DNA of 64,000 bases from JAPLKX01 sp035530195 (lineage in GTDB: Bacteria > Hydrogenedentota > Hydrogenedentia > Hydrogenedentales > SLHB01), in contig DATKVG010000103.1 in the NCBI GenBank assembly GCA_035530195.1, positions 1-64,000 on the forward strand, written 5' to 3'. Below the pieces are notes generated by a model, which saw nothing but the letters and a program-made list of their open reading frames with translations, was not told the origin of the DNA and ran no database searches. Position numbers and translations under genes: made by a program. Every line of letters starts with the position of its first letter. Position 1 is the stretch's first letter. Positions 26,348 through 33,987 of the stretch are shown piece by piece.

Positions 26348-27550
26348 ATGATCAAGAGCAACGCGGGCATAATCGATCGGCTGGACGCGTGGCGCCTCGG
26401 GCGCCGGGCTGGCCCCGTTCACGTTACGGTGTATCCCACCAACCGCTGTAATCTTCAATGCAGCATCTGCTGGCAGCGCTGGTCGGAGATCGAACGCCAG
26501 GAGTTGCCGGATGATCGCCTGATGCGCCTGGTTGACGAATGCGCGGACGCCGGCGTAGCCGATTGGCTGTTTGTCGGCGGGGGCGAACCTATGGTGCGCG
26601 GCGAACTGATGATGAAAATGATGTCGCGCATTCGGGAACGGGGGATGAATGGCTGCCTGCAAACCAACGGGACGCTGTTTAAGGAGGATCAACTCGAGGC
26701 GCTGGTGAAAATGGGCTGGTATCGCGTAGCCGTGAGCGTGGATGGGCCGGACGAGGCGACTAACGACGCCATCCGTAGCAACGGGTCATTCGCCAAAGCT
26801 ACAGCCAATATCAGGCGGCTCGTGGACATGAAACAGCGGCTTAAATCTTCATTGCCGGGCGTATGCCTGTATATGACGCTGACAAACCTTACCTACAACC
26901 GAATCGATGAGATGGTGGAACTCTCTCATTCGCTTGGTTGCGACACCACATTCAGCATCTCCGAGCTTATCGTGAGAGGAAAACGCTGCCAGGAATTGGC
27001 GTTGACGCCGGAACAGCGCAGCAGATTGCCCGAGCACCTCAACCGCGCCGAGGACAAAGCACGCGCGTACGGGCTCGAAACAAACTTCTCCATGTACCTT
27101 TCCACAAGCAAATCCGAAAACAAAAAAACCGCCAGGCGCAGTCAGTTTCCTCCGAACGATATGGCCAACGCGGTGTGCTTTGAGCCCTGGTTGAGAATAG
27201 CCATCCTGCCAGATGGCCGCACGGGCCCTTGCTGCTCATTTTGGGCCGCCGATGCCGATACCCTTGAAGCCAAGACCCTCGAGGAAGTGTGGCATGGCGC
27301 ATATATGGAACGGGTGCGAAAGCAGTTGATCGAGCACCAACCTCCAGCCTACTGCGCCCACTGCTCGTCGGATAACCTCGCCTTAACGCGCCAATTGAGA
27401 GAGGCTTACCGGGAGTACCGCAGCCTTCGCGGGGGCAGACTTATGGTGTATCTGGCATGTAAAGGACTGAAGAGTTTTCGACGGGATGGACTCATCAAGA
27501 CCGCGGGCCGCGCCAAAGAATGGATCTTGCTGCAGAGAGGAAGACAATAG
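26348..27550 (+). CDS. radical SAM/SPASM domain protein, paralogue 2
   Basis: The 400-residue homologue of the preceding protein carries Cys34-X3-Cys38-X2-Cys41 (NRCNLQCSIC), GGGEPMVRGE, and the SPASM cysteines CFEPWLRIAILPDG, GPCCSFW and CAHC. Its N-terminus GIIDRLDAWRLGRRAGPVHVTVYPT is close to that of paralogue 1, indicating tandem duplication followed by divergence. No Shine-Dalgarno is evident within 15 bp of the ATG. It probably acts with the neighbouring glycosyltransferases, but no substrate can be read from sequence. Confidence 0.88.
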   Translation: MIKSNAGIIDRLDAWRLGRRAGPVHVTVYPTNRCNLQCSICWQRWSEIERQELPDDRLMRLVDECADAGVADWLFVGGGEPMVRGELMMKMMSRIRERGMNGCLQTNGTLFKEDQLEALVKMGWYRVAVSVDGPDEATNDAIRSNGSFAKATANIRRLVDMKQRLKSSLPGVCLYMTLTNLTYNRIDEMVELSHSLGCDTTFSISELIVRGKRCQELALTPEQRSRLPEHLNRAEDKARAYGLETNFSMYLSTSKSENKKTARRSQFPPNDMANAVCFEPWLRIAILPDGRTGPCCSFWAADADTLEAKTLEEVWHGAYMERVRKQLIEHQPPAYCAHCSSDNLALTRQLREAYREYRSLRGGRLMVYLACKGLKSFRRDGLIKTAGRAKEWILLQRGRQ

Positions 27551-27622
27551 CCCATGGCTCAGAATGTCCTGCCTTCCCGGCCGCAGACGGTTGCGGTACA
27601 ATAACGGGTAGAGGCCTCATCA

Positions 27623-29947
27623 TTGACAACTAGATTACAAGATTCTCTGCCACCCGTGCGCGGGCTGGTCGTGCTGACCAACAGCCGCGGACAAACCTTT
27701 CCCCTGCGCGACGTCCAGCGGTGGATCAACCTGAACCGGCTGATGTTCAAGGTCGAGAAAATCGACGTGCTGGCGCGGCACGTCGACGTGCACCTGATTA
27801 AAACGCTCGTCGAATACGCCCGGCTCAACACGGCTGTCAACGCGGCCGTTTCGTTAAGGACGGACTGCTCGGGGCCGCCGCCCGACCCGGGGCTGCTACG
27901 GGACGCCGGCCTGCTCGACGTTTTTCTGACGCCCCCGGAACCCGACGGAGACTTGTTTCATCGCTGGCTTGATGCGTGCGGGAAGGCGGGGCGTGCGGTG
28001 CGGGTGCAACTGTGCGCTCCGTTCGGCGCCTCACTCGATGTGCGGGCCTTGGCGGCGCGTCTTAAGGCGGCAGGCGCCTTGGCCGTGAACATTGTGCTGT
28101 ATGACGCCTTCGATACGCCTATGGCGTCGCATGGTAAAGATGTGACGTTGGCCAAGATGAACGAGTTGGCCGCGGCGGTCGCCGCACAGGAGATTGAAAC
28201 CAGCCTTTACGGCTTGCCGTTGTGCCTGGTGGTGGACGAGAACATGCCCATGGCGGGCAATAGGCCGCTGTTTTTCCAGGACCATCAGCAGTACGACCGA
28301 GGCGCGTACGAGCTCGCAGCGAAACTGTACCGGCGGCCGGTAAAACGGGCCCGTCTCGCGCTCGCAATCTTGATCGCGGGGCGGACGCAAATCGAAAACC
28401 CGCTGGATAAATGGGTAGTCGAGTGGCTGCTTGTGAACCGCCCGTGGTGGTACTGCTTCCTGATGCTTGTGCACAAGGTCACGCTGTATTCGCGGCTGAT
28501 TAAGAGCCGCGTGCCGGAGGCGGCCGATTCATCGCCGCCCGAGCCGGCCCGCGAGAAGGCGAAGGGCCCGCGGTGCGGATCGTGCAGCCTGCGGCGGATC
28601 TGCGACGGCGAAACGGCCGAGTTCAAGCGCGCGCTTCCGGGCGTCGAGGTGCGGCCGCGCGACGGGCAACCGGTGTTGTCGCCGGCTCATTTCTCGGGGC
28701 AGCGTCAGCGGCATTATGATGGAATTGACGCGCTGCGCCTGCAGGCGGAGTCGCAACGCCAGGCGCTCGTGGAGGAAGCAGGCCGGCTGATGGTACAGCA
28801 GACGCCCGAGGTTCTGCCGGCGTCTCACTACTGGGCGCTGAACACATACGGGGAGCCGTTGTCGGGCGCGGTGAGGTGGCATTCGGCGACGCACGCCGAA
28901 AAACTCAGCTCGATCGTGGCTTACATCCAGTCGCCGTTCGTCATTTCGTGCAGTATCGGCGGCGGGATAGCGGATCTGGCCGGGTTTGCCGTGGGCAGGA
29001 CCGGGCGGCTGGTTTGCCCGATGCTGCTACCCTCCCACGAGATCTCGCTTTACGTAAAGAAAGGCGGCGGATACGTGCTGATGCGCGACGGCCAGCCGGT
29101 TACGCCAGCCCAGTTGGGAAGGTCGTATTACGTGCCGGCGCTGATGCCGGACTGGAACCCGATCCAGTTGTCATTATGGAACGTGGATGGGACCATCACC
29201 ACGCAGGAGGTGAGGATTTGGAAAGAGCCGGACGCGGCGCTGCCCGAACCGCGCGCAAAGTACAGCGTGGTGATTTTCAGCACGCGGTTTTCGCGGCGTC
29301 TGCAGGCGACGCTGCAAAGCCTCGCCCACCAGGAAGGGGTGGTTCCGGGCGATCTCGAGGTGGTGGTGGGTTACGTGCCGGGCATTGACGCCACGGACGA
29401 CGTGCTCGAGTCGGTGCGGCTTGCCCACCCGGGGCTGCGGGTGAAACGGGCGGCGTTCCCGGAGCACCGGGTGAAATCCAAAGGTTTCATCATCAACGAA
29501 TCGGTTCGCCAAGCGACGGGCGAGTGGGTGGTCCTGATGGATGCGGACATCCTGCTGCCGCCGGACTTTTTCACCCGCGTCGAGGCCGAAACCGCCGGCT
29601 GCGTGTTCATGGCGCCGGACGGACGCGTGATGCTCGATGCCGAGACGACGGCCAAGGTGCTGTTGGGCGAGATCGAGCCGCGGCTCGAGTGGCGCGCGCT
29701 CGTGAACGGCGGCGAATACCGGCACCGGGAGTCTGAGGGCATCCCGATCGGGTTCTGCCAGATTGTGCGCGCCACGTGTTTTGAGAAGGTACAATACGAA
29801 GAGTACGAACATTTTGCGGTGGCTGATTCGAACTTCGGGCTGGCGATGCGCCGGGAGTTCGGGCAGGAAAAACGCCTCAGCGGGATGCCGGTGATCCATC
29901 TGGACCACGGCGGCAGCCGGTGGTTCGGCACGCGCGGGCACCTATGA
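27623..29947 (+). CDS. fusion: cysteine-less radical-SAM-like domain plus family 2 glycosyltransferase
   Basis: A 774-residue protein with a TTG start preceded by GAGG. Residues about 10-250 alternate beta strands and helices like a radical SAM half-barrel, but no CX3CX2C motif is present. A Cys cluster CGSCSLRRIC near residue 317 resembles the SPASM tail of the two upstream proteins. Residues about 545-774 are a GT-A family 2 glycosyltransferase with KYSVVIFSTRFSRRLQATLQSL, the DxD-like MDADI at residue 640 and HLDHGGSRWFG at the end. I infer that an ancestral radical SAM protein lost its catalytic cluster and was joined to a glycosyltransferase. Protein-protein or carrier binding is a possible role for the front half. 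Confidence 0.7.
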   Translation: MTTRLQDSLPPVRGLVVLTNSRGQTFPLRDVQRWINLNRLMFKVEKIDVLARHVDVHLIKTLVEYARLNTAVNAAVSLRTDCSGPPPDPGLLRDAGLLDVFLTPPEPDGDLFHRWLDACGKAGRAVRVQLCAPFGASLDVRALAARLKAAGALAVNIVLYDAFDTPMASHGKDVTLAKMNELAAAVAAQEIETSLYGLPLCLVVDENMPMAGNRPLFFQDHQQYDRGAYELAAKLYRRPVKRARLALAILIAGRTQIENPLDKWVVEWLLVNRPWWYCFLMLVHKVTLYSRLIKSRVPEAADSSPPEPAREKAKGPRCGSCSLRRICDGETAEFKRALPGVEVRPRDGQPVLSPAHFSGQRQRHYDGIDALRLQAESQRQALVEEAGRLMVQQTPEVLPASHYWALNTYGEPLSGAVRWHSATHAEKLSSIVAYIQSPFVISCSIGGGIADLAGFAVGRTGRLVCPMLLPSHEISLYVKKGGGYVLMRDGQPVTPAQLGRSYYVPALMPDWNPIQLSLWNVDGTITTQEVRIWKEPDAALPEPRAKYSVVIFSTRFSRRLQATLQSLAHQEGVVPGDLEVVVGYVPGIDATDDVLESVRLAHPGLRVKRAAFPEHRVKSKGFIINESVRQATGEWVVLMDADILLPPDFFTRVEAETAGCVFMAPDGRVMLDAETTAKVLLGEIEPRLEWRALVNGGEYRHRESEGIPIGFCQIVRATCFEKVQYEEYEHFAVADSNFGLAMRREFGQEKRLSGMPVIHLDHGGSRWFGTRGHL

Positions 29948-29969
29948 AGCCGCACCGGGAAATTCGGGC

Positions 29970-31220
29970 ATGAAACTGGCCTTTGTCGATCTTGTTTTTT
30001 CGTGGCCGCCGCTCGGCGGGGCGCCGCTGGACCTGTACCAAACGATGGTGGGGCTGCAGCAGCTTGGCCACGAGGCGAAGCTGTTTTTTGCCGCCGACAA
30101 GGACAACTGGGACCGCGGCGAAATCCCGCCCGGCTCATTGCCGTTCGAATCGCAGCGGCTGGACTTCGATCTGGACACGTTCACGCCCGAGCATGTTCCG
30201 GCGCGGTTTCGGGAAGCGGTGGATGCGTGGCGGCCCGACGTGGTTTTTGTTTGTTTCGGTTTTTTCATGAAGCCGTTTGTGACCAAAGCGCTGGCGGGTT
30301 ATCCGCTTGTCTCGCGCTATTACGCGTACGAGGTGGCGTGTCTTCGCGATTACCGCCAGTTTTGGAAGAAGAAGACGTGCCCCAGCGATTACGTGAACAC
30401 GCCGAACGCGTGCCGGCGTTGCACCGCGCGCGCGTTGGGCAAAGACATCCGTGCGGGCCGGATCAACTCGTACGCGCGCGAGTATCTGGCTGCCGGCGCG
30501 CACCGTCCCGAATATTATGACGTGCTGGTCGAGTCGGTGAGGTCCTACAATGCCATCATCGTTTACAACCACATGACGAAACGCCACCTGTCGGCGTTGA
30601 ACGCGAACGTCCACGTGATTCCCGGCGGCGTCCACGCGGGCGAGTTTGCCTTTACGCCGCCGCCGTCGCGCAAGCCGGGCGAGAAAAAAATCATCCTGAT
30701 GACGGGCCGGGCCACGGATTTCTCGAAGGGGCTGCACATTGTGCAGCGATCCGGAGCCCTGTTGGCGAAGCGCCGTGACGATTTCGAGTTTTGGGTGACA
30801 GTCGAGGCGCCGTTTGTGCGGAAGGCGCCGTGGATCCGGGCCCTGGGCTGGCACGACGTGTCGGAACTCCCGGCATTTTACCGGCAGGCGGACATTTGCG
30901 TCGTGCCGTCGGTTTGGGAAGAGCCGTTCGGGATGGTGGCGGTCGAGGCGATGGCGACGGGCCGGCCGGTGTGCGTGAGCCGGGTCGGCGGCCTTCAGGA
31001 AATCGTCACGCCCGGCGAGACCGGGTTCATCTACGACCGCAACGACGCAAAGGCGCTCGCCGGGCACCTCGAGACCCTGCTGGATCAGCCTGACCTGCGG
31101 GCGCGGATGGGCGAGGCGGGGCGGCGGCGGGTCGAGCAGGAGTACGACTGGCCGCGCATCATGCAGAAATACTATCCGCCCATACTTGAAGGGATCGTGA
31201 AGAAAGCGAAAACCGCATGA
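29970..31220 (+). CDS. GT-B family 4-like glycosyltransferase
   Basis: The 416-residue cytosolic or membrane-peripheral glycosyltransferase has an N-terminal acceptor domain from VDLVFSWPPLGGAPLDLYQ and a cysteine-containing insert (CPSDYVNTPNACRRC). The C-terminal nucleotide-sugar domain has GRATDFSKGL, YRQADICVVPSVWEEPFGMVAVEAMATGRPV (the E-x7-E signature) and GGLQEIVTPGETGFI. It starts 22 bp after the fusion gene, and its stop overlaps the next start by 4 bp. The sugar and acceptor are unknown. Confidence 0.9.
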   Translation: MKLAFVDLVFSWPPLGGAPLDLYQTMVGLQQLGHEAKLFFAADKDNWDRGEIPPGSLPFESQRLDFDLDTFTPEHVPARFREAVDAWRPDVVFVCFGFFMKPFVTKALAGYPLVSRYYAYEVACLRDYRQFWKKKTCPSDYVNTPNACRRCTARALGKDIRAGRINSYAREYLAAGAHRPEYYDVLVESVRSYNAIIVYNHMTKRHLSALNANVHVIPGGVHAGEFAFTPPPSRKPGEKKIILMTGRATDFSKGLHIVQRSGALLAKRRDDFEFWVTVEAPFVRKAPWIRALGWHDVSELPAFYRQADICVVPSVWEEPFGMVAVEAMATGRPVCVSRVGGLQEIVTPGETGFIYDRNDAKALAGHLETLLDQPDLRARMGEAGRRRVEQEYDWPRIMQKYYPPILEGIVKKAKTA

Positions 31221-31678
31221 ACAACTCCGAACGCGCCTGCGTCTTTTTCAGCATCGGCAGCGACTTCGCCAAAGTGGTAAAAACCGTGCGGGCGCGGCAT
31301 CCGGGTGCGCGCATCACAGCGATGGCGCCACCCGATTTTCCAATGGACGGCGTGGCGGCCGACGACGTCGTGCGGATGGAAGTGCAGCGGTACCGGCCAT
31401 GGCACGTTGCGCGGCTTCGTCGCCTGGCCCGTCAACTCCGGGCGGGCCGGTACGACCGGTTCGTGGTCCTTTTCCCGAGCGTGAAACTCAAGATGCTCGC
31501 CTCGTTGAGCGGCGCGCCAAAATGCGAGTGCTGGGGCGTCGACGGCCGGGTCCGCCGGCTGGACCCCGGGTTCTGGGGCAATTTCTCCGGCGAACTTCCG
31601 CGGCGGTTGCGCGGGTTTTGGCAGTTTCTCGACGTCTGGGTGCAGACGCTGCTGCGGCCGGTGAGGAAACGGCGCTAG
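31217..31678 (+). CDS. hypothetical protein, last gene of the glycan-like cluster
   Basis: The 153-residue basic protein overlaps the glycosyltransferase gene by 4 bp (ATGA), which argues that it is translated. Its first 90 residues read like an alternating beta/alpha Rossmann-type half (ACVFFSIGSDFAKVVKTVRARHPGARITAMAPP, then YDRFVVLFPS), reminiscent of the N-terminal half of GT-B heptosyltransferase-like proteins. No donor-binding half follows. It may be a truncated glycosyltransferase or an accessory subunit. Its TAG stop is encoded by the same CTAG that gives the stop of the convergent gene. Confidence 0.6.
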   Translation: MNNSERACVFFSIGSDFAKVVKTVRARHPGARITAMAPPDFPMDGVAADDVVRMEVQRYRPWHVARLRRLARQLRAGRYDRFVVLFPSVKLKMLASLSGAPKCECWGVDGRVRRLDPGFWGNFSGELPRRLRGFWQFLDVWVQTLLRPVRKRR

Positions 31679-32289
31679 TCTTTCCTTATTGATCGCCTTG
31701 TCTTGTAGAGGCGCTCGGTGAAACCACCTTCCTGCTGAAACTTTCTCGCTTGGGTGGCAATTTGGCGATCAAGGAGGAACGAAGCCACTGTGATGAGGGC
31801 GAGAGCGGCGTTGGCGGCGATTTCGGGGAAAGTGGACGGAGTGGACCTAGTGGACGAAGTGGACGGAGTGGACGCGGACATTTTTGAGACTGGGCGGCCG
31901 TGAATACTCTTTGCCCATTCGGCTACTGCGTCGGCGGTTGCGGGGCGAGACACTATCAAAGCGGTCCTTCGTGGATCGTTGCGATCCCACTGCGGAAGGC
32001 GGCGTTGGCGCAGAAAGTCTTCGTAATCCAAGCGCAGTTCTTCCAGACTGGAGCGGGCTACGCTTGTGAGTTTTAACTCCGTCTTTTTCGAGGTGGCCGA
32101 AGTCTGACTTCCTTCTGCAATGTTCTGGACACCTGATCTGGCGGATTGGACCATTTGCTCATACATCTTGTGCGACCTGACGTATTTGTCGCAGAAACGG
32201 ACAGTGACGTCATAAACTAACTGCGCCACCTGAAAGCTCTTCAGTTTCCGAAACCCACCGTGTTTCTGTATAAGCGGCTCTTTGTCCAC
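31675..32289 (-). CDS. four-helix-bundle protein with suffix domain (23S rRNA IVS-like family)
   Basis: The 204-residue protein begins with GTG inside a repeat array. The N-terminal HGGFRKLKSFQVAQLVYDVTVRFCDKYV and QMVQSARSGVQNIAEGSQTSATSKKTELKL are the hallmark of the four-helix-bundle family related to intervening-sequence proteins of 23S rRNA. A repeat-encoded Ser/Thr/Pro linker (about residues 138-152) leads to a C-terminal helix (QIATQARKFQQEGGFTERLYKTRR), the suffix domain. Function is unknown. The linker and the start region are encoded by oppositely oriented 9-bp tandem arrays. Confidence 0.8.
   Translation of the reverse strand: MDKEPLIQKHGGFRKLKSFQVAQLVYDVTVRFCDKYVRSHKMYEQMVQSARSGVQNIAEGSQTSATSKKTELKLTSVARSSLEELRLDYEDFLRQRRLPQWDRNDPRRTALIVSRPATADAVAEWAKSIHGRPVSKMSASTPSTSSTRSTPSTFPEIAANAALALITVASFLLDRQIATQARKFQQEGGFTERLYKTRRSIRKD
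31832..31876 (+). repeat. tandem array of five 9-bp units GTGGACNNN
   Basis: Five consecutive units: GTGGACGGA, GTGGACCTA, GTGGACGAA, GTGGACGGA and GTGGACGCG. The period of three codons keeps the overlapping gene open, and the array encodes its low-complexity linker. The inverse array is at 32291-32335. Confidence 0.9.
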
Positions 32290-32290
32290 G

Positions 32291-32335
32291 GTCCACTCAG
32301 TCCACTATGTCCACTACGTCCACTGCGTCCACTAC
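32291..32335 (-). repeat. tandem array of five 9-bp units, inverted copy
   Basis: Five units read on the plus strand as GTCCACTCA, GTCCACTAT, GTCCACTAC, GTCCACTGC and GTCCACTAC, preceded by a partial GTCCACG. It is the reverse complement type of the array at 31832-31876 with the same unit number. It lies between the start of the four-helix gene and the 3' end of tyrS. Confidence 0.9.
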
Positions 32336-33600
32336 ACAAACTTCAGCAGGTGGTAGTTCTTTTTCCCTTTGCGAATGACGGCGATGTTTCCTGCGCAAAT
32401 CACGCCTTCGCTGGTGTTGATGTCGGCGTCAAGGCGTTCGTTGTTGAGGTAGAATCCGCCGCTTTCGATGAGTCTCCTGGCCTCGCCTTTGCTCTTGAAC
32501 ACGGTGTGCTCGACCAGCACGTCGACCAGCGGGCGGTTCTTCCCCAGTTCGTCGCGCGAGATCTCCGTGGAAGGGACTTCGCTGAAGATCTCGGCGAGTG
32601 TGGCTTCGTCGAGCCCCTCGAGGGAGCCGCCGAACATGGCTTCGCTGGCCCGGACGGCGTTTTCGATCGCGGACTCCCCGTGAACTATCCGGGTGAGTTC
32701 TTCGGCGAGCCGGCGCTGTGCAGCCCGTTTCTCGGGCTCGTTAACGAGGCGCCGCTCGTACTCGGCGATCTCGTCGGGAGCGAGAAACGTGAACAGCCTC
32801 AGCCACCGGGGCATGTCGGCGTCGGCCTGGTTGATCCAAAATTGGTAGAACTTGTATGGCGAGGTCCGGGCCGGGTCCAGCCAGATGTTGCCGCCTTCGC
32901 TCTTGCCAAACTTGGACCCGTCCGACTTCGTCACCAGCGGAAACGTGATCCCGAACACCGTGTATTCTCTTACGCGGCGGATCAGGTCCATTCCCGCCAC
33001 GATATTGCCCCACTGGTCGCTGCCGCCGACCTGGAGCCGGCAGTTCTGGGTGTCGGCCAGATGGAGAAAATCGTAGGCCTGCAGGAGAACGTACGAGAAC
33101 TCGGTAAAACTCATCCCGTGCTCGCGGTCTTCGATGCGCCCGCGTACCGACTCTTTGGCCAGCATGACGTTTATCGAGAAATGCTTGCCAACGTCGCGCA
33201 GGAAATTGAGCAGCGGCATGTCGCAAAGCCAGTCGGAGTTGTTGAGGAGTCTTGCGGCGCTGGGCCCGTGGAAATCCAGGAACCGCTCGAGCTGCATCCG
33301 GATGCCTTCTGCGTTGGCCTCAACCTGCTTGCGGGTCAGGAGTTGGCGCTCCTGCACCTTGCCGCTGGGGTCGCCGATCAGGCCGGTCCCCCCGCCAACG
33401 AGCACGATCGGCTTGTGGCCGCGCCGCTGGAAATGGACCAGGCCCAGGATGGGAAGCAGGCTGCCGATGTGCAGGCTGTCCGCCGTCGGGTCAAACCCGC
33501 AATACAGGGTGAACCGGTCCATCTCGAGGAGTTTGCCAACCTCCTCATGGGTCACCTGACTGATAAAGCCGCGCCAGGATAGCTCTTCAAACAGCGTCAT
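32332..33600 (-). CDS. tyrS: tyrosine--tRNA ligase
   Basis: Class I synthetase charging tRNA-Tyr, 422 residues from ATG 33600 (GGCGGAGA upstream supports this start over longer in-frame ones). FDPTADSLHIGSLLPI holds the HIGH motif, GGSDQWGNIVAGMDLIRR the tyrosine site, and SKFGKSEGGNIWL the KMSKS-type loop. A C-terminal S4 domain ends the protein (ARRLIESGGFYLNNERLD). This is the TyrS rather than the TyrZ length. The 3' end abuts the 9-bp repeat array. Confidence 0.97.
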   Translation of the reverse strand: MTLFEELSWRGFISQVTHEEVGKLLEMDRFTLYCGFDPTADSLHIGSLLPILGLVHFQRRGHKPIVLVGGGTGLIGDPSGKVQERQLLTRKQVEANAEGIRMQLERFLDFHGPSAARLLNNSDWLCDMPLLNFLRDVGKHFSINVMLAKESVRGRIEDREHGMSFTEFSYVLLQAYDFLHLADTQNCRLQVGGSDQWGNIVAGMDLIRRVREYTVFGITFPLVTKSDGSKFGKSEGGNIWLDPARTSPYKFYQFWINQADADMPRWLRLFTFLAPDEIAEYERRLVNEPEKRAAQRRLAEELTRIVHGESAIENAVRASEAMFGGSLEGLDEATLAEIFSEVPSTEISRDELGKNRPLVDVLVEHTVFKSKGEARRLIESGGFYLNNERLDADINTSEGVICAGNIAVIRKGKKNYHLLKFV

Positions 33601-33987
33601 TGATTGTCTCCGCCCATTACGCCTAGCAGCCCGTGGGAAATGGCCGCGTGCAGACCGCGACGTCTTTTGCCGCGGGCTGCCAGGGCCCGGAATTTCGAAC
33701 GCTACCACATTACCGAATCGGGGTCAAGAATGACCCTAGGGAAACCTGGTACGGCGGGCTGCAGTTCTTTCATAATTCTTGATTTTGTGTCAATGAAATC
33801 CTGTTGACTTTTCCAGCGTGTATCGGCAAACTAGATGCGACGGCTTTTTAAGCCGCGGCTTAAGAAGCCGCATTCAGAATCTTTGTTCGCGACCTTGAGC
33901 TAACATCTACGCGCCGTGCGCAGATGTCGCGAACAAAGATTCTAATAGCAAGTGAGGTAATGACATATATTTGGGAGGGGTACGTTT
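33601..33987. other. intergenic stretch with palindromic repeats
   Basis: The 387 bp between divergent tyrS and the lipoprotein gene have no supported ORF. Contents are two adjacent GCGGCTT(A/T)-type hairpins (33840-33871) and the second 68-bp palindromic element (33876-33943). An AT-rich stretch with TATATT (33966-33971) and GGGAGGGG (33973-33980) precede the lipoprotein start. I looked for a T-box upstream of tyrS and did not see its specifier or terminator elements. Confidence 0.55.
33876..33943. repeat. 68-bp palindromic interspersed element, copy 2 (inverted)
   Basis: The same 18-bp terminal inverted repeats as copy 1 at 23384-23451 enclose an inner ACATCT/AGATGT hairpin, with the interior in reverse orientation relative to copy 1. 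Confidence 0.85.

Noticed and set aside
30135..31067. Long frame antisense to the GT4 gene
   Set aside because: Arg/His/Pro-rich shadow without recognisable domain.
32291..32335. CRISPR-like repeat arrays (also 31832-31876 and 41313-41348)
   Set aside because: Units are 9 bp, directly adjacent and without unique spacers; no cas genes are present.
33601..33987. T-box leader for tyrS
   Set aside because: No T-box sequence, specifier loop or anti-terminator is visible on the minus strand; the space is occupied by interspersed palindromes.
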